9,445 nt of DNA, taken from NCBI GenBank assembly GCA_005788145.1, contig SXYY01000146.1:1-9445 (forward strand), in the 5' to 3' direction. The translations under genes and the position numbers were made by a program. The notes below the pieces were generated by a model that saw only the letters and a program-made list of their open reading frames with translations, did not search any database and was not told the DNA's origin. Below, one piece after another: positions 1-6,543 of the stretch. The DNA comes from Bacteroidota bacterium. GTDB taxonomy: Bacteria > Bacteroidota > Bacteroidia > NS11-12g > UBA955. The stretch's first letter is position 1, and every line of letters starts with the position of its first letter.

Positions 1-102
1 GAGTCCTTTGAAAAAAGATTGGTATTCAGTTAAATAGTCTTGTCCATAAGCTTTACCCAGGAGACTCAGGGCTGAGATCAGAAAGAAAACAAGCTTTTTC
101 AT
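1..102 (-). CDS. secreted protein, N-terminal fragment (runs off left edge)
   Basis: Reading the minus strand from the ATG at 102-100 gives 34 open codons up to the window edge. The protein starts with two lysines, followed by a hydrophobic stretch (about residues 4-16) and a likely signal peptidase I site after Ala-Tyr-Gly, leaving Gln at +1, as is common for exported Bacteroidota proteins. No cysteine is present, so it is not a lipoprotein. A GGAGGG Shine-Dalgarno match lies 7 nt before the ATG, which is stronger than at any other gene here and supports this start. The start codon overlaps the TGA of a small upstream reading frame in an ATGA arrangement. Too little of the mature protein is visible to name a family; the function is unknown. 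Confidence 0.72.
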   Translation of the reverse strand, partial: MKKLVFFLISALSLLGKAYGQDYLTEYQSFFKGL

Positions 103-287
103 GCTAATGCCCTCCAATGGTTAGATGGAAAAACAAAGCCGATGAGCTGATGTCGGACCGGTAAATTCCACGGTGGCAATATCTCTATGTTCTGTAAACT
201 AGAATTGGATTGTGGTTGATAGGGTAGATAAGAAATTCCACCATTGAATTCTCTGCATTCGGTTTTCGTGTACATGTACTTTTCCAT
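99..287 (-). CDS. possible small coupled ORF, 62 aa, unknown
   Basis: An open frame of 62 codons runs on the minus strand and ends in a TGA that overlaps the ATG of the downstream secreted-protein gene by four bases (ATGA). That junction is typical of translational coupling, and the downstream ribosome binding site lies inside its last codons. The predicted peptide is polar, has no signal peptide or membrane helix, and contains one cysteine and many Pro, Asn and Gln. I recognise no family. No Shine-Dalgarno site precedes its ATG. A one-mismatch -7 box (AAACTTTG on the minus strand, 313-320) lies upstream. It could equally be an untranslated leader that is open by chance. Confidence 0.3.
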   Translation of the reverse strand: MEKYMYTKTECREFNGGISYLPYQPQSNSSLQNIEILPPWNLPVRHQLIGFVFPSNHWRALA

Positions 288-360
288 AATTCATATCGTT
301 AATTGTGCCATACAAAGTTTGAATATACCAATCCCCGATGCCCGTCGTTTATTGCCAAAA

Positions 361-411
361 TCACCCCCGAGAAAAAATAAATTTTGCATTTTTCGCAAAT
401 CCTTTGGGTGA
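361..411. repeat. imperfect nested inverted repeat
   Basis: The outer arms TCACCC (361-366) and GGGTGA (406-411) are perfectly complementary. Inside them lies a second pair, TTTGC (383-387) and GCAAA (395-399), around a 7-nt loop. The two pairs are not concentric: 16 nt lie between the left arms and 6 nt between the right arms, so as RNA it would form a stem with an asymmetric internal loop. It lies about 50 bp before the HTH gene and overlaps the weak -7 candidate at 379-386. It may be an operator or leader structure. It is short enough that chance cannot be ruled out. Confidence 0.35.
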
Positions 412-427
412 TAAGTCAAAAAAAATT

Positions 428-447
428 GTGTTAGTGCAAAACATTAA
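428..447. promoter_or_regulatory. dyad motif, copy A (before HTH gene)
   Basis: GTGTTA (428-433), a 6-nt spacer and AACATTAA (440-447) make a TGTT/AACA inverted repeat 11 bp before the ATG of the HTH gene. The same two words recur, with a 3-nt spacer, just after that gene and before rsmI (1502-1518). I infer a possible autoregulatory site. The unequal spacing argues against a rigid dimer operator. Confidence 0.25.
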
Positions 448-458
448 TAAAAACAGCT

Positions 459-1439
459 ATGCGTATGATTCAGACATTTACCCAATTATTAAATCAGAAA
501 ACCAAACAAAAAGGAATGAAAACAGCCACCATCGTAGCGGATGTATTGTGTATTTCTCAAGATGCTGCGTATCGTCGAATACGTAATCCGGAATCGTTTC
601 GCGCCGATGAGCTGATGAAATTGGCGAAAGAATTTGAGATTGATCTTAATACGATGATTCATATCGGGAAGAATTGGTTTCAAGGTGAATTTCGACTCAT
701 CGACAAGCAATACACAACGCACGATTACTACCGGGATATAAATGTTTATTTGGAAAAGGCCATTGACCGTCCAAACAGTTTAATTATCTACGGTGCCCAG
801 GAAATCCCCATGTTTTATCGCTTTTGGTTTCCCGCATTTGCTGCATTTAAAGCTTTCGTGTGGCACAGGGATTTTCTCAATGATTATCGATTGCGTTCGA
901 TTCCATTTAGCGCCTCTTTAATGCCTGAAGAAAGGAGTTTTGAGCGATTGAGTGATAATTACATGCAAATTGCAAGCGAGGAGGTCTGGTGCTATGAGAC
1001 ATTATTTTCAACGCTGTATCAAATTCATCATTACAAAGAGTGCGGTTTGTTTGCCTCAGAAAACGAGTATCGCGCCGTAATGGACGAGTATGATTTTTTG
1101 GTGGATCATATTTTTACCCAAGCCGAGCGAGGCAAGAAGCTCCACCCCTATTTGCCGCATGTAGAGGGTGGGGATTACCACTTATATTTTTCCCCTTTGG
1201 TAAGTCCAGACAACACCTTTATCATAAAAACCGTGCGCGACAACATTGCTTTTGTGAACTCACAACGAAATGGCGTATTGATTAGCGATTGTGAACATTG
1301 GGTAAACACGGCCAATAGTTGGTTAGAAACTTGTAAAAACAATGGAACGTTGTTGAGTGTGACAGGGTCAGGTCCGCGAAATAAATTGTTCCGACAAGAG
1401 TACCAGGCCAAAAAGCGATTGCTGGGTTTGAATGATTAA
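459..1439 (+). CDS. HTH (BetR/XRE-like) regulator-type protein, Bacteroidota family
   Basis: This 326-residue protein has an N-terminal helix-turn-helix at about residues 20-68. The recognition region contains ISQDAAYRRIR, the 'S-x-DAAYRRIR' signature I know from Bacteroidota proteins with a BetR/XRE-like N-terminus. The remaining 250 residues are soluble and rich in aromatics, with a conserved-looking block (about 105-140) reading IIYGAQEIPMFYRFWFPAF and then a likely helical region. No signal peptide or membrane span is visible. Such proteins are presumed DNA-binding regulators, but their targets and any ligand are unknown. ATG at 459 and ATG at 465 are both possible starts; neither has a Shine-Dalgarno site. 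The gene stands alone, divergent from the secreted-protein gene on its left, which makes that gene a natural candidate target (inference). Confidence 0.82.
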   Translation: MRMIQTFTQLLNQKTKQKGMKTATIVADVLCISQDAAYRRIRNPESFRADELMKLAKEFEIDLNTMIHIGKNWFQGEFRLIDKQYTTHDYYRDINVYLEKAIDRPNSLIIYGAQEIPMFYRFWFPAFAAFKAFVWHRDFLNDYRLRSIPFSASLMPEERSFERLSDNYMQIASEEVWCYETLFSTLYQIHHYKECGLFASENEYRAVMDEYDFLVDHIFTQAERGKKLHPYLPHVEGGDYHLYFSPLVSPDNTFIIKTVRDNIAFVNSQRNGVLISDCEHWVNTANSWLETCKNNGTLLSVTGSGPRNKLFRQEYQAKKRLLGLND

Positions 1440-1501
1440 AAAACCAAATCAAATGCAGTGAAATGTGAAGGTCTGCACGTGGACCAACCCTTGTTTCTTT
1501 G

Positions 1502-1518
1502 GTGTTAAGTAACATTAA
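1502..1518. promoter_or_regulatory. dyad motif, copy B (before rsmI)
   Basis: TGTTA (1503-1507), AG, TAACA (1510-1514) is a perfect 12-bp dyad. It is followed by TTAA, so that GTGTTA and AACATTAA match the two words seen at 428-447. It lies about 20 bp before the -33 element of the rsmI promoter, a position suited to an activator or repressor. Direct observation of the repeat is firm; a regulatory role is inference. Confidence 0.25.
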
Positions 1519-1534
1519 AGTCGTTTAAGATGGG

Positions 1535-1564
1535 TTTGCGATTGGGTTCGTAAACCTATCTTTG
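1535..1564 (+). promoter_or_regulatory. rsmI promoter (Bacteroidota -33/-7 type)
   Basis: TTTG at 1535-1538 and a perfect TAnnTTTG element (TATCTTTG) at 1557-1564 are separated by 18 bp, close to the usual spacing of Bacteroidota primary-sigma promoters. The -7 box ends only 4 nt before the rsmI ATG. The predicted transcription start therefore falls on or within a few bases of the start codon, so the mRNA should be leaderless or nearly so. Confidence 0.75.
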
Positions 1565-1568
1565 CTTT

Positions 1569-2285
1569 ATGACGGTGGGAAGATTGTATTTGGTGCCAAC
1601 GCCGATCGGCAATTTGGGCGATATGACGTATCGCGCGGTGGAGGTGTTGAATACGGTGAGCAAAATATTGGCGGAGGACACACGAACCACGAGGGTGTTG
1701 CTGAATCATTATCAAATAGGTACGCGTTTAGAGAGTTTTCACCAGCACAATGAGCATGGTAAATTGGCCTCTGTGATTCAAGAATTGTTGGGGGGTGCGC
1801 TAATCGCCCAGGTGAGCGATGCGGGTACGCCGGGCATATCGGATCCGGGATTTTTATTGGCAAGGGCATGTGTTGATGCGGGTATTCCTTTTGAAGTATT
1901 GCCGGGTGCAACTGCGTTTGTGCCAGCGTTGGTAAAAAGTGGTTTTGCACTTCATCAGTTTCGATTTGAAGGATTTTTACCACAAAAGAAAGGCCGCCAA
2001 ACACGTATTTTGGCTTTGGCCGCTAATCCCGATACCACGTCTTTTTACGAGAGTCCCCACAAGATTTTAAAAACATTGGAGCAGTTGAAAGCTGCCTGTG
2101 CTGAATCACGAAGAATCAGTGTGTCACGAGAGATATCCAAGAAATTTGAAGAAACCGTTAACGGCACGATTACAGAGGTACTCACACATTTTCAAAAACA
2201 CGCCCCCAAAGGAGAGTTTGTGGTTGTGTTGGAGGGCTGTAATGCGAAAGTAGGCGAAATGTCGGTTGAGGAGGAGGAAGGTTGA
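1569..2285 (+). CDS. rsmI: 16S rRNA (cytidine1402-2'-O)-methyltransferase RsmI
   Basis: RsmI uses S-adenosylmethionine to methylate the 2'-OH of C1402 in the decoding centre of 16S rRNA. The protein (238 residues) begins with the family hallmark LYLVPTPIGNLGDMTYRA (about 6-23), followed by AEDTRTTRVLLNHY (35-48), SDAGTPGISDPG (83-94), LPGATAFVPAL (111-121), FEGFLP (133-138), YESPHK (160-165) and SREISKKFEE (186-195). This matches the tetrapyrrole-methylase fold of RsmI from end to end. It is somewhat shorter than the E. coli enzyme, in line with forms that lack the C-terminal extension. The ATG is fixed by the N-terminal motif. There is no room for a ribosome binding site between it and the promoter. 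The last codons encode an acidic Glu-rich tail. lnt follows after 64 bp. Confidence 0.95.
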   Translation: MTVGRLYLVPTPIGNLGDMTYRAVEVLNTVSKILAEDTRTTRVLLNHYQIGTRLESFHQHNEHGKLASVIQELLGGALIAQVSDAGTPGISDPGFLLARACVDAGIPFEVLPGATAFVPALVKSGFALHQFRFEGFLPQKKGRQTRILALAANPDTTSFYESPHKILKTLEQLKAACAESRRISVSREISKKFEETVNGTITEVLTHFQKHAPKGEFVVVLEGCNAKVGEMSVEEEEG

Positions 2286-2349
2286 GGGATTGGCCATAAC
2301 GTAAGAGCATCAGAGAATTGATTTAAACAAAAAATAGCTACAGTAAAAC

Positions 2350-4248
2350 ATGATAGACAACGACGCTATGGGCCATGTAAAGCGCACAAAATGGGAGAGC
2401 ATACCCAATTGGTTGCTGGTGTCAATGCCATCGATTTTGTTTTGGTTTGCTTGGGAACCGATGCCGATAACGCCCTTGGTATTTGTGGCGTTTGCACCCT
2501 TGTTTTTGCTGGCTTATCGCGGCCGAAAAATGAGCGGATGGAAGCATTTTGGGTTGTTGTTTTCATCACTTTTGCTGTGGAACATATTGACAACTTGGTG
2601 GGTTTGGTTTGCTTCTGATGTGGGCGCGGTGGCCATGTTGTTATTGAATTCCTTTTTCATGTTTTTGCCTTTTGGTTTATGGCGAATGTGGCAGCGGTTG
2701 TCGCCCCTAAAGTGGCAACGTCGTTGGCGATTTGATTATATTTTTGTTGGTATTTGGCTGTTGTACGAATTCGCGCACCATCGCTGGGATTTGTCGTGGC
2801 CATGGTTGTGTTTGGGCAATGCGTTTAGCGGGATGACTTGGTATGTGCAGTGGTACGAATACACGGGCACGCTGGGTGGTTCGGCGTTGATATTGTTGGT
2901 GAATGTGTGGGTTTATCGGGCGGCGTTGCTTTGGCGAACAGACGCTGAGCGTTCGGACGAGGGTGGGATGGGAGTGCCCAGGCCCAAAGCGGGCGTGGGA
3001 TCGGCGACCCCTTTTTGGAAACGCAGCAGGGTGAAGCCATTATTAACGGCAGCGCTTTGCGTGGTTTTTATGGGTTTTATGTCCTTTTTGGTGGGGTTCT
3101 TAACCACCTACGAAGATTCTGACAGTAAGGGCTATTGGGTGGCGGCGATACAGCCGAATTACGACACGTATGAGGAGAAGTTTGTGTTGGATCCGATGCA
3201 AATGGTCCGAGAAATGCAGGCAACGACAGACTCTGCGAAGCGGATATTGAGCGTTCGCGGGCATTCCCTAGACTGTTCATTGTGGCCGGAAACCTCATTG
3301 GTTAGCAGCATCAACGTTGATTACATGGCTTCTGATCAACAGGTATCTTATTTGCAAGGAATGCGTTCGAATGATTCCGTTAAAACCGACTATTTGATGG
3401 GCGTGAACATGGTGAAATGGTATCCATGGTCAGGCAAGGGCAAACCTCAGGTGGTGTCGAATGATAAGACTTTAAAGACGGTGGCGGCGGCTAGACAGAG
3501 TAACGACCCCAATTATTGGTATACTTTACACAATTCGGCTTTGTGGTTGGGCGATACTTTGCAGTATTATCACAAATCGAAGTTGGTGCCTGGTACGGAG
3601 CAGTTGCCGTTTGTAAGTACCATTCCTTTTTTGGAGTCACTCGCGATATCGTTGGATGAAAATTCGGCTTCGGGTACATTGGGAAAGAGCGATCGAGCGA
3701 TGGCCTTGGGCGATGGCATGAAAGTGGCACCGGTGATTTGTTATGAGAGTATATACGGCGATTATGTGAGTGATTATGTGGGCGATGGTGCTCAGTGGTT
3801 GGCTGTGGTCACGAACGATGCATGGTGGCGGAATACGGCGGGACACAAACAGCATTTTTCTTATGCAAAGCTGCGCGCCATCGAACAGAGAAAATGGGTT
3901 GCGAGGGCAGCGAATACCGGGATTTCTGGATTCATTAACCCATTGGGTGAGTCGGTGATGGAATCGGTATGGTATCAAGGAAGGGCAGGTAGGTGTAATG
4001 TGCCTTTGGAAGATATAGAAAGCAAAGATGGTGGTTTTGTGGTAGGTGCAGGTACCCAATTGGCCATGGTTCAGCGAATCGTTCCGAACGAAAAAAAAAC
4101 TGTATATCAGCAGTTGGGCGATGCGGGCGTTCTGGCAATTTTGTGGCTTGGTTTGTTGATTTTGGCGTTGCGCGGACGTGAAAAGGCAGATTACATAATT
4201 GACGGATTAATTGCTGTTTCGGTTGAGTCTGTTTCGGCCGCGGTTTAG
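2350..4248 (+). CDS. lnt: apolipoprotein N-acyltransferase Lnt
   Basis: Lnt adds the third acyl chain to the N-terminal cysteine of lipoproteins at the inner membrane. The N-terminal part (about 18-250) carries six or so hydrophobic segments. The periplasmic nitrilase-like domain begins near residue 260. The catalytic triad is visible: Glu314 in WPET, Lys409 in YYHKSKLVP, and Cys464 in APVICYE. The downstream VVTNDAWW (486-493) and a C-terminal membrane helix (592-607) also fit. At 632 residues it is longer than the E. coli enzyme (512). Part of the excess is a hydrophilic, GC-rich insertion at about 197-227, between two membrane segments. The ATG at 2350 is used here; the ATG at 2368 (residue 7) is an alternative. 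No clear promoter lies in the 64-bp gap after rsmI, so co-transcription is likely. Its product acts on lipoproteins such as LptC, encoded downstream. Confidence 0.93.
   Translation: MIDNDAMGHVKRTKWESIPNWLLVSMPSILFWFAWEPMPITPLVFVAFAPLFLLAYRGRKMSGWKHFGLLFSSLLLWNILTTWWVWFASDVGAVAMLLLNSFFMFLPFGLWRMWQRLSPLKWQRRWRFDYIFVGIWLLYEFAHHRWDLSWPWLCLGNAFSGMTWYVQWYEYTGTLGGSALILLVNVWVYRAALLWRTDAERSDEGGMGVPRPKAGVGSATPFWKRSRVKPLLTAALCVVFMGFMSFLVGFLTTYEDSDSKGYWVAAIQPNYDTYEEKFVLDPMQMVREMQATTDSAKRILSVRGHSLDCSLWPETSLVSSINVDYMASDQQVSYLQGMRSNDSVKTDYLMGVNMVKWYPWSGKGKPQVVSNDKTLKTVAAARQSNDPNYWYTLHNSALWLGDTLQYYHKSKLVPGTEQLPFVSTIPFLESLAISLDENSASGTLGKSDRAMALGDGMKVAPVICYESIYGDYVSDYVGDGAQWLAVVTNDAWWRNTAGHKQHFSYAKLRAIEQRKWVARAANTGISGFINPLGESVMESVWYQGRAGRCNVPLEDIESKDGGFVVGAGTQLAMVQRIVPNEKKTVYQQLGDAGVLAILWLGLLILALRGREKADYIIDGLIAVSVESVSAAV
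2939..3015. other. GC-rich in-frame insertion in lnt, possible repeat element
   Basis: This segment codes for a Gly/Pro/Arg-rich hydrophilic stretch of Lnt, about residues 197-221, in a loop where the family normally has a short linker. In 2941-3000, 42 of 60 bases are G or C, well above the surrounding gene. It contains small dyads: ACGC-TGA-GCGT near 2942-2952, CGT-TCGG-ACG just after it, and GCCC/GGGC around 2977-2994. It resembles palindromic elements that insert in frame into genes in other bacteria, but no second copy lies in this window. Confidence 0.35.
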
Positions 4249-4331
4249 TCTTTAATACGGAACACAATTGCATTTTTTTCGGGAACTGTTTGGTTGGACC
4301 GGAAGTGCCGCACAGTCGTAGAAATTTCTTG

Positions 4332-4339
4332 TATCTTTG
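4332..4339 (+). promoter_or_regulatory. -7 promoter box of the ZapB-like gene
   Basis: TATCTTTG is a perfect TAnnTTTG match and is identical to the rsmI box. It ends 4 nt before the ATG at 4344, again predicting a leaderless transcript. There is no good TTTG or TTG about 19 bp upstream (the nearest, in TGTTTGG and GGTTGG, are more than 30 bp away), so the -33 element is weak or absent. The 95-bp gap after lnt contains a run of seven T at 4273-4279 but no stem before it, so I do not call a terminator. Confidence 0.6.
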
Positions 4340-4343
4340 TAAT

Positions 4344-4637
4344 ATGGGCACAGATTTTCAACAGCGATTGGCGCGAATTCGCGGTAGGGTTGTGGAAGTG
4401 GTGCAAGAAAATGTTTCGTTAAAAAGAGAGAATTTGGTACTTTCTCAGGAGTTAGAGGCATTAAAGAAAACCATCGCGCTGCAAAAAAATGCCCTTGCGG
4501 AACTAAAAGAAGAGAATAAATTGATTAAACTTGCAAAGGAAATGTCGATGTCTGGTTCAGATGTTCACGATTTAAAAATCAAGATAAACGAATTGGTCAG
4601 AGACATTGATAGATGCATAGATTTACTAAACGAATAA
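4344..4637 (+). CDS. ZapB-like coiled-coil division protein
   Basis: This short protein (97 residues from this start) is almost entirely a predicted coiled coil. Leu/Val-spaced heptads run from about residue 6 to 65, followed by a conserved C-terminal block, DVHDLKIKINELVRDIDRCIDLLNE in part. Proteins of this form are found next to zapA and rny in many Bacteroidota and are thought to be ZapB-like partners of the FtsZ ring; this is an inference from context and shape, not from close sequence identity to E. coli ZapB. The frame is open 18 codons further up, to an ATG at 4290. That extension reads across the promoter and does not resemble the family, so the ATG at 4344 is preferred. zapA follows after 8 nt. 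Confidence 0.8.
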   Translation: MGTDFQQRLARIRGRVVEVVQENVSLKRENLVLSQELEALKKTIALQKNALAELKEENKLIKLAKEMSMSGSDVHDLKIKINELVRDIDRCIDLLNE

Positions 4638-4645
4638 TATTTTAA

Positions 4646-4930
4646 GTGCAACCCAACGAAAGCATTCTCATCAACGTAAACATCGACAACCGTGCGATGC
4701 GTTTACGCGTGGCGGTGAAGGATGAAGAAGACGTTCGGTTGTCGGCTCAAGTACTCAACCAGCGCATTAATGCTTTCAAGAGTTTTCATGCGCAAGAACC
4801 CATAGACCGCTTATCATGGGCGGCACTGGATTTGGCAGGTGAGGTGGTTCGCCACGGCAAAAACCATCTTAACCAAGACGAACTTCTGGAACAGGAGTTG
4901 TCGGCCATTGAGAGGTTATTGTTTGCTTGA
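4646..4930 (+). CDS. zapA: cell division protein ZapA
   Basis: ZapA binds and cross-links FtsZ filaments at mid-cell. The 94-residue product has the family layout: an N-terminal beta strand region (ILINVNIDNRAMRLRV, about 7-22) with the following KDEEDVRLSAQVLNQRI, then a long helix with WAALDLAGEV. The start is a GTG, 8 nt after the stop of the ZapB-like gene; no ATG is available at the right place, and the N-terminus fits the family from here. The short gap and absence of a promoter between the two mark them as one operon and probably partners. Confidence 0.88.
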   Translation: MQPNESILINVNIDNRAMRLRVAVKDEEDVRLSAQVLNQRINAFKSFHAQEPIDRLSWAALDLAGEVVRHGKNHLNQDELLEQELSAIERLLFA

Positions 4931-4937
4931 TATATCG

Positions 4938-4970
4938 TTTGCTTGGCTTGAATCTCTGTGTCTATCTCCG
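4938..4970 (+). promoter_or_regulatory. candidate weak promoter before rny
   Basis: In the 64-bp gap between zapA and rny, TATCTCCG (4963-4970) matches TAnnTTTG except at two positions, and TTTG (4938-4941) or TTG (4943-4945) could be the -33 element. If active it would give rny a short leader of about 20 nt containing AAAGGA, a weak Shine-Dalgarno match 10 nt before the ATG. Read-through from zapA is the simpler alternative. Confidence 0.3.
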
Positions 4971-4994
4971 CAAAAAATAAAGGAATAGCACAAA

Positions 4995-6536
4995 ATGGAA
5001 AACATCGTATTTATCCTCGCCGGACTCATTGTGGGATTGGCCCTTGGATATGTTGTGTTTGTTGCGATGCGCAAAACACAGCTAGAAAAAGACAAACAAA
5101 GCATCATTGAAGAAGCCAAGTTACAAGGTGAAAACCTAAAGAAAGATCGCATTTTAGAAGCGAAAGAGAAGTATATGCAACTTCGCTCTGAGTACGAAAA
5201 AGAGACCAACCGTAGGAACAGCGAAATCGTAAACAGCGAAAATCGCACCAAACAAAAAGAGCAATCTTTGGACGACAAAATCCGCGCGAACAAAAGCAAG
5301 GAGGAGGAAATGGCAAAGACCAAAGAGCGCTTGGAAGCACAGATTGAATCCTACAAAATAAAGGAGCGCGAGGTGCAGCAATTGATGGAGCAACAGTTGT
5401 TACAATTGGAAAAAGTTGCTGGCTTATCAGCCGCGGAGGCCAAAACGCAAATGTTGGAAAACATCAAGGTACAATCGCACACAGAGGGATTGACATTGGC
5501 AAAAAACATCGTTGAAGAAGCCAAATTGGGTGCTACTCGTGAGGCAAAGCGCATTGTATTGCAAACCATTCAACGTACCGCTGCAGAAACCGCAATTGAC
5601 AATACTGTAACTAGCTTCCCGCTGGAGAATGATGACGTGAAAGGCAGAATCATTGGTCGTGAAGGTCGCAATATCAAAGCATTTGAAGCGGCAACGGGTG
5701 TGGAAATTCTGATCGATGACACCCCAGAAACCATCGTATTGAGTTGTTATGATCCAATTCGCAGGGAGATTGCGCGTGTATCATTGGAGCGTTTGATTCG
5801 CGATGGCCGTATTCACCCTGCTCGTATTGAGGAAGTAGTAGAAAAGGTAAAGAAACAGGTGGAAGAGGAAGTGGTTGAATGGGGCGAGCGCACTGTAGTG
5901 GATTTGGGAATAACCGGATTGCACCCTGAATTGATTCGCTACGTGGGTCGTATGCGTTTCAGAAGTTCTTATGGACAGAATTTGTTGAAGCACAGCAGAG
6001 AGGTGGCGCGTTTGTGTGCTACGATGGCTGCTGAAATGGGCTTGAACGTAAAGTTGGCGAAGCGCGCGGGCTTGCTGCATGACATTGGAAAGTGTCCTGA
6101 CAACGACGAGGAAACCCCACACGCTTTGTTGGGTATGAAGTTGTGCGAGAAGTACGGCGAACACCCTGAGGTGATTAATGCGGTTGGTGCCCACCACGAC
6201 GAAATAGAAATGACTTCTTTGTTGAGTCCGGTGATTCAAGCTTGTGATGCAATTTCTGGTTCTAGACCGGGTGCACGCAGGGGCGATGACCAATATGTTG
6301 AGCGTATCAAGGAGATGGAAAATATGGCTTTGAGCTATCCTGGTGTTGAGAAGGCATATGCCATTCAAGCAGGTCGCGAATTGCGAATTATTATGTCGGC
6401 TGAGAAATCAAACGACGAGAATGCCGATACGTTGGCATTTGAGTTATCGAACCGTATCATGACGGAAATGCGTTACCCAGGCCAGGTGAAGATTACTGTT
6501 ATTCGCGAGAAGCGCAGTGTAGGCATCGCTAAATAA
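4995..6536 (+). CDS. rny: ribonuclease Y
   Basis: RNase Y is a membrane-anchored endoribonuclease that starts mRNA decay. The 513-residue product has all the expected parts in order: one N-terminal membrane helix (about 4-25), a long charged coiled coil (about 28-190), a KH RNA-binding domain with GRIIGREGRNIKAFE (217-231), and an HD domain with His333 (LKHSREV), His362-Asp363 (LLHDIGK), the AHHDE region (399-403) and Asp418 (ACDAISGSRPGAR). Length and order match the family in full, with no lost catalytic residue. The ATG at 4995 places the membrane helix right at the N-terminus as expected. coaX follows after 13 nt. Confidence 0.96.
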   Translation: MENIVFILAGLIVGLALGYVVFVAMRKTQLEKDKQSIIEEAKLQGENLKKDRILEAKEKYMQLRSEYEKETNRRNSEIVNSENRTKQKEQSLDDKIRANKSKEEEMAKTKERLEAQIESYKIKEREVQQLMEQQLLQLEKVAGLSAAEAKTQMLENIKVQSHTEGLTLAKNIVEEAKLGATREAKRIVLQTIQRTAAETAIDNTVTSFPLENDDVKGRIIGREGRNIKAFEAATGVEILIDDTPETIVLSCYDPIRREIARVSLERLIRDGRIHPARIEEVVEKVKKQVEEEVVEWGERTVVDLGITGLHPELIRYVGRMRFRSSYGQNLLKHSREVARLCATMAAEMGLNVKLAKRAGLLHDIGKCPDNDEETPHALLGMKLCEKYGEHPEVINAVGAHHDEIEMTSLLSPVIQACDAISGSRPGARRGDDQYVERIKEMENMALSYPGVEKAYAIQAGRELRIIMSAEKSNDENADTLAFELSNRIMTEMRYPGQVKITVIREKRSVGIAK

Positions 6537-6543
6537 CCCTTAC

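Larger units (their letters stand above)
103..458. other. divergent intergenic region
   Basis: This AT-rich stretch separates the minus-strand secreted-protein gene from the plus-strand HTH gene and should hold both promoters. I see a long imperfect dyad at 361-411 and a TGTT/AACA dyad at 428-447, both upstream of the HTH gene. I see only weak, one-mismatch matches to the TAnnTTTG -7 element: AAATTTTG at 379-386 on the plus strand and AAACTTTG at 313-320 on the minus strand. Neither has a convincing -33 partner. The 62-codon minus-strand frame occupies the left half. No RNA gene is recognisable. Confidence 0.6.

Noticed and set aside
338..586. 82-codon plus-strand frame overlapping the start of the HTH gene
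   Set aside because: It runs through the intergenic dyads and then out of frame through the HTH coding sequence; no family resemblance or start signal.
1470..1490. GGTC-n8-GACC dyad after the HTH gene as a terminator
   Set aside because: The stem is only 4 bp with no T-run after it; too weak to call.
1567..2004. 145-codon minus-strand frame opposite rsmI
   Set aside because: Antisense to a clear rsmI; Pro/His-rich composition is typical of a shadow frame.
3637..4059. 140-codon minus-strand frame opposite lnt, and a second at 3935-4351
   Set aside because: Both are antisense to the conserved nitrilase domain of Lnt or its end and show no domain or ribosome binding site.
4290..4343. N-terminal extension of the ZapB-like gene from the ATG at 4290
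   Set aside because: It would translate the -7 promoter box, and its residues do not resemble the family; the ATG at 4344 fits better.
4931..4994. 6S RNA gene between zapA and rny (6S RNA follows zapA in E. coli)
   Set aside because: The gap is only 64 nt, far too short for a 6S RNA, and no matching fold is seen.
5781..6368. 195-codon minus-strand open frame opposite rny
   Set aside because: It lies wholly antisense to the KH/HD region of RNase Y, has no family resemblance and no start signals; long antisense frames arise from codon bias.
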